A stretch of DNA of 64,000 nucleotides, taken from contig NZ_JAUSYB010000001.1 of NCBI RefSeq assembly GCF_030816505.1, forward strand, positions 1,054,001 to 1,118,000. Direction: 5' to 3'. This DNA is from Microbacterium sp. W4I20 (lineage in GTDB: Bacteria; Actinomycetota; Actinomycetes; Actinomycetales; Microbacteriaceae). Below are positions 62,870 to 64,000 of the stretch, one piece after another. Under the pieces are notes generated by a model. It had not been told where the DNA came from and made no database searches. It saw only the letters and a list, made by a program, of their open reading frames with translations. Position numbers and translations under genes: made by a program. How positions within the stretch are numbered: the stretch's first letter is position 1; every line of letters begins with the position of its first letter.

Positions 62870-64000
62870 GTGACCGACACCCTCAGCCCCGCCCAGGCGC
62901 GCCGCATCGCCCTGGCCGCTCAGGGGTTCAGCCGCGCGCGCCCGGTATCCGTCTCCCGCCGTCACGTGCACAGGGTGATGGACCGGCTCGGCGTGCTGCA
63001 GATCGACTCGGTGAACGTCTTCGCGCGGTCGCACTATCTGCCGCTCTTCTCGCGGCTCGGCGCCTACGAGCCCGCTCTCCTCGATCGGGTCTTCCTGGCT
63101 CGCACGACCGACTACGTCGAGTACCTCGCCCACGAGGCCACGTTCATCCCGATCGAGGACTGGCCGCTGTGGCGGTTCCGGATGGATGACTTCCGCCAGC
63201 GGTGGGCGGGCGAGGACTCCTGGATGAGCACCAACTCCCGGACCGTGCAGTGGGTGCAGGACGAGCTGCGCGTGCGCGGACCGCTGCGCCCCGCCGACCT
63301 CCGAGCAGACGCACCGCGCGAACGCGGAACCTGGTGGGACTGGGACGAGGTCAAGCTCGCCCTCGAGCATCTCTGGCGCACAGGCGACGTCGCGGTCAGC
63401 GGCCGCCGCGGCTTCGAGCGCACCTACGCGCTGGCCGAGCAGGTGATCCCCGACGGCATCCGGTCACAGGAGATCCCCCGCGCCGACGCGATCCGCGAAC
63501 TGATCCGGCGCGCCGCGCGCTCCAGCGGCGTCGCCACGCAGTCCGACCTCGCCGACTATTACCGCATCCGCGATCGCGAGCGGATCTCGCAGTCGATCGC
63601 CGACCTCGTCGACGACGGCGAGCTGGAGCCCGTGCACGTGCGCGGATGGGAACGAGCAGGCCGGCCGCTCCCCGCGTGGCGACACCGGGAGGCGGTGCTG
63701 CCCCGCCGGATCGATGCGGCCGCGGTGCTCACGCCCTTCGACCCCGTGGTCTGGTTTCGCGATCGTGCGCTCCGCACCTTCGAGCTCGACTACCGCATCG
63801 AGATCTACGTGCCCGCCGAGAAGCGACGGTTCGGCTACTACTCCCTGCCGGTACTCGTCGGCGACCGGATCGTCGCCCGGGTCGACCTCAAGGCCGATCG
63901 AGCGGCATCGACGCTGCAGGTGCAGTCCGCCTGGTGGGAGCCGCAGGCTCGCGCCGACGACGCCGAGCAAATCGCTGCCGAGCTCGCCCTCGCCGCGGAG
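62870..64000 (+). CDS. Winged-helix DNA glycosylase-like protein (YcaQ/AlkX type), 3' end cut by window
   Basis: At least 377 aa, frame open to the window end. It is the HTH_42 (COG3214) family: repeated winged helices, with RPADLRADAP, GVATQSDLADYYRI and VLTPFDPVVWFRDR as recognisable family stretches. The QxD catalytic motif of E. coli YcaQ is present as Gln44-Ile-Asp46 (LGVLQIDSVNVFARSHYL). E. coli YcaQ unhooks DNA interstrand crosslinks, and relatives in antibiotic clusters give self-resistance. The GTG start is chosen from the family N-terminus (AQARRIALAAQGF) and the box upstream. Confidence 0.88.
   Translation, partial: MTDTLSPAQARRIALAAQGFSRARPVSVSRRHVHRVMDRLGVLQIDSVNVFARSHYLPLFSRLGAYEPALLDRVFLARTTDYVEYLAHEATFIPIEDWPLWRFRMDDFRQRWAGEDSWMSTNSRTVQWVQDELRVRGPLRPADLRADAPRERGTWWDWDEVKLALEHLWRTGDVAVSGRRGFERTYALAEQVIPDGIRSQEIPRADAIRELIRRAARSSGVATQSDLADYYRIRDRERISQSIADLVDDGELEPVHVRGWERAGRPLPAWRHREAVLPRRIDAAAVLTPFDPVVWFRDRALRTFELDYRIEIYVPAEKRRFGYYSLPVLVGDRIVARVDLKADRAASTLQVQSAWWEPQARADDAEQIAAELALAAE

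Overview
The window is a stretch of a high-GC actinobacterial chromosome. Gene content and order fit Microbacteriaceae, most likely Microbacterium: an actinobacterial gcv operon behind a tandem glycine riboswitch, an NrtR-nadA-nadB-nadC operon, DUF4245, DUF4307, DUF6264 and DUF6328 proteins, class II GlpX and Fba, and a PIN-PhoH protein. GTG starts are frequent. Many genes start exactly 6 nt after a TANNNT box, which points to widespread leaderless transcription. This identification is an inference from content; no database search was possible.

Region by region. 1-12.0 kb (minus strand): a truncated family 5 solute-binding lipoprotein; gcvP, gcvH and gcvT under a tandem glycine riboswitch; and a complete five-gene peptide/oligosaccharide ABC importer, with a 12-bp-arm palindrome upstream of it. 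12.1-17.7 kb (plus): the Nudix-type repressor NrtR followed by nadA, nadB, nadC and a cysteine desulfurase, making NAD from aspartate and, probably, the sulfur for the NadA [4Fe-4S] cluster. 17.7-32.5 kb: housekeeping and accessory singletons. These are a glycosyltransferase, an SDR, an ABC exporter diverging from an MFS pump, a CMD/AhpD-like protein, an acyltransferase, Dps, GNAT, a cysteine-free HesB-like protein, a LysR HTH-only protein, an alpha/beta hydrolase without its nucleophile, an ABC-F protein and several small membrane proteins.

About 32.57-38.70 kb is a 6.1-kb integrative element of visibly lower GC, inserted at the 3' end of ychF. It carries a large tyrosine integrase, a DUF262 protein overlapping a HEPN nuclease gene that is now frameshifted, a serine recombinase, a membrane-anchored acidic protein and a frameshifted conserved gene. 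TGACACA repeats lie inside both ends. An imperfect inverted repeat of about 42 bp brackets everything except the integrase. The last codons of ychF look element-supplied, and two displaced copies of the ychF tail lie at 31.64 and 32.57 kb, suggesting successive insertions at one site.

38.7-64 kb: ychF, two small lipoproteins, a methyltransferase, a DEDDh exonuclease, rmuC, glpX and fba (gluconeogenesis/glycolysis), an IclR regulator directly after ispH, the xseA-xseB-DUF4245-carbonic anhydrase-fumC cluster, a DUF559 protein bracketed by REP-like palindromes, phoH, a class V aminotransferase-like enzyme, uppS, a hemolysin-III family protein, greA, an ACT-domain threonine dehydratase with an AI-2E-family transporter, and the start of a YcaQ-like DNA glycosylase cut by the window end. 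I saw no tRNA, rRNA or CRISPR array. The best candidate for an under-described system is the DUF262-HEPN pair inside the ychF element, together with the serine recombinase and the inverted repeats around them.
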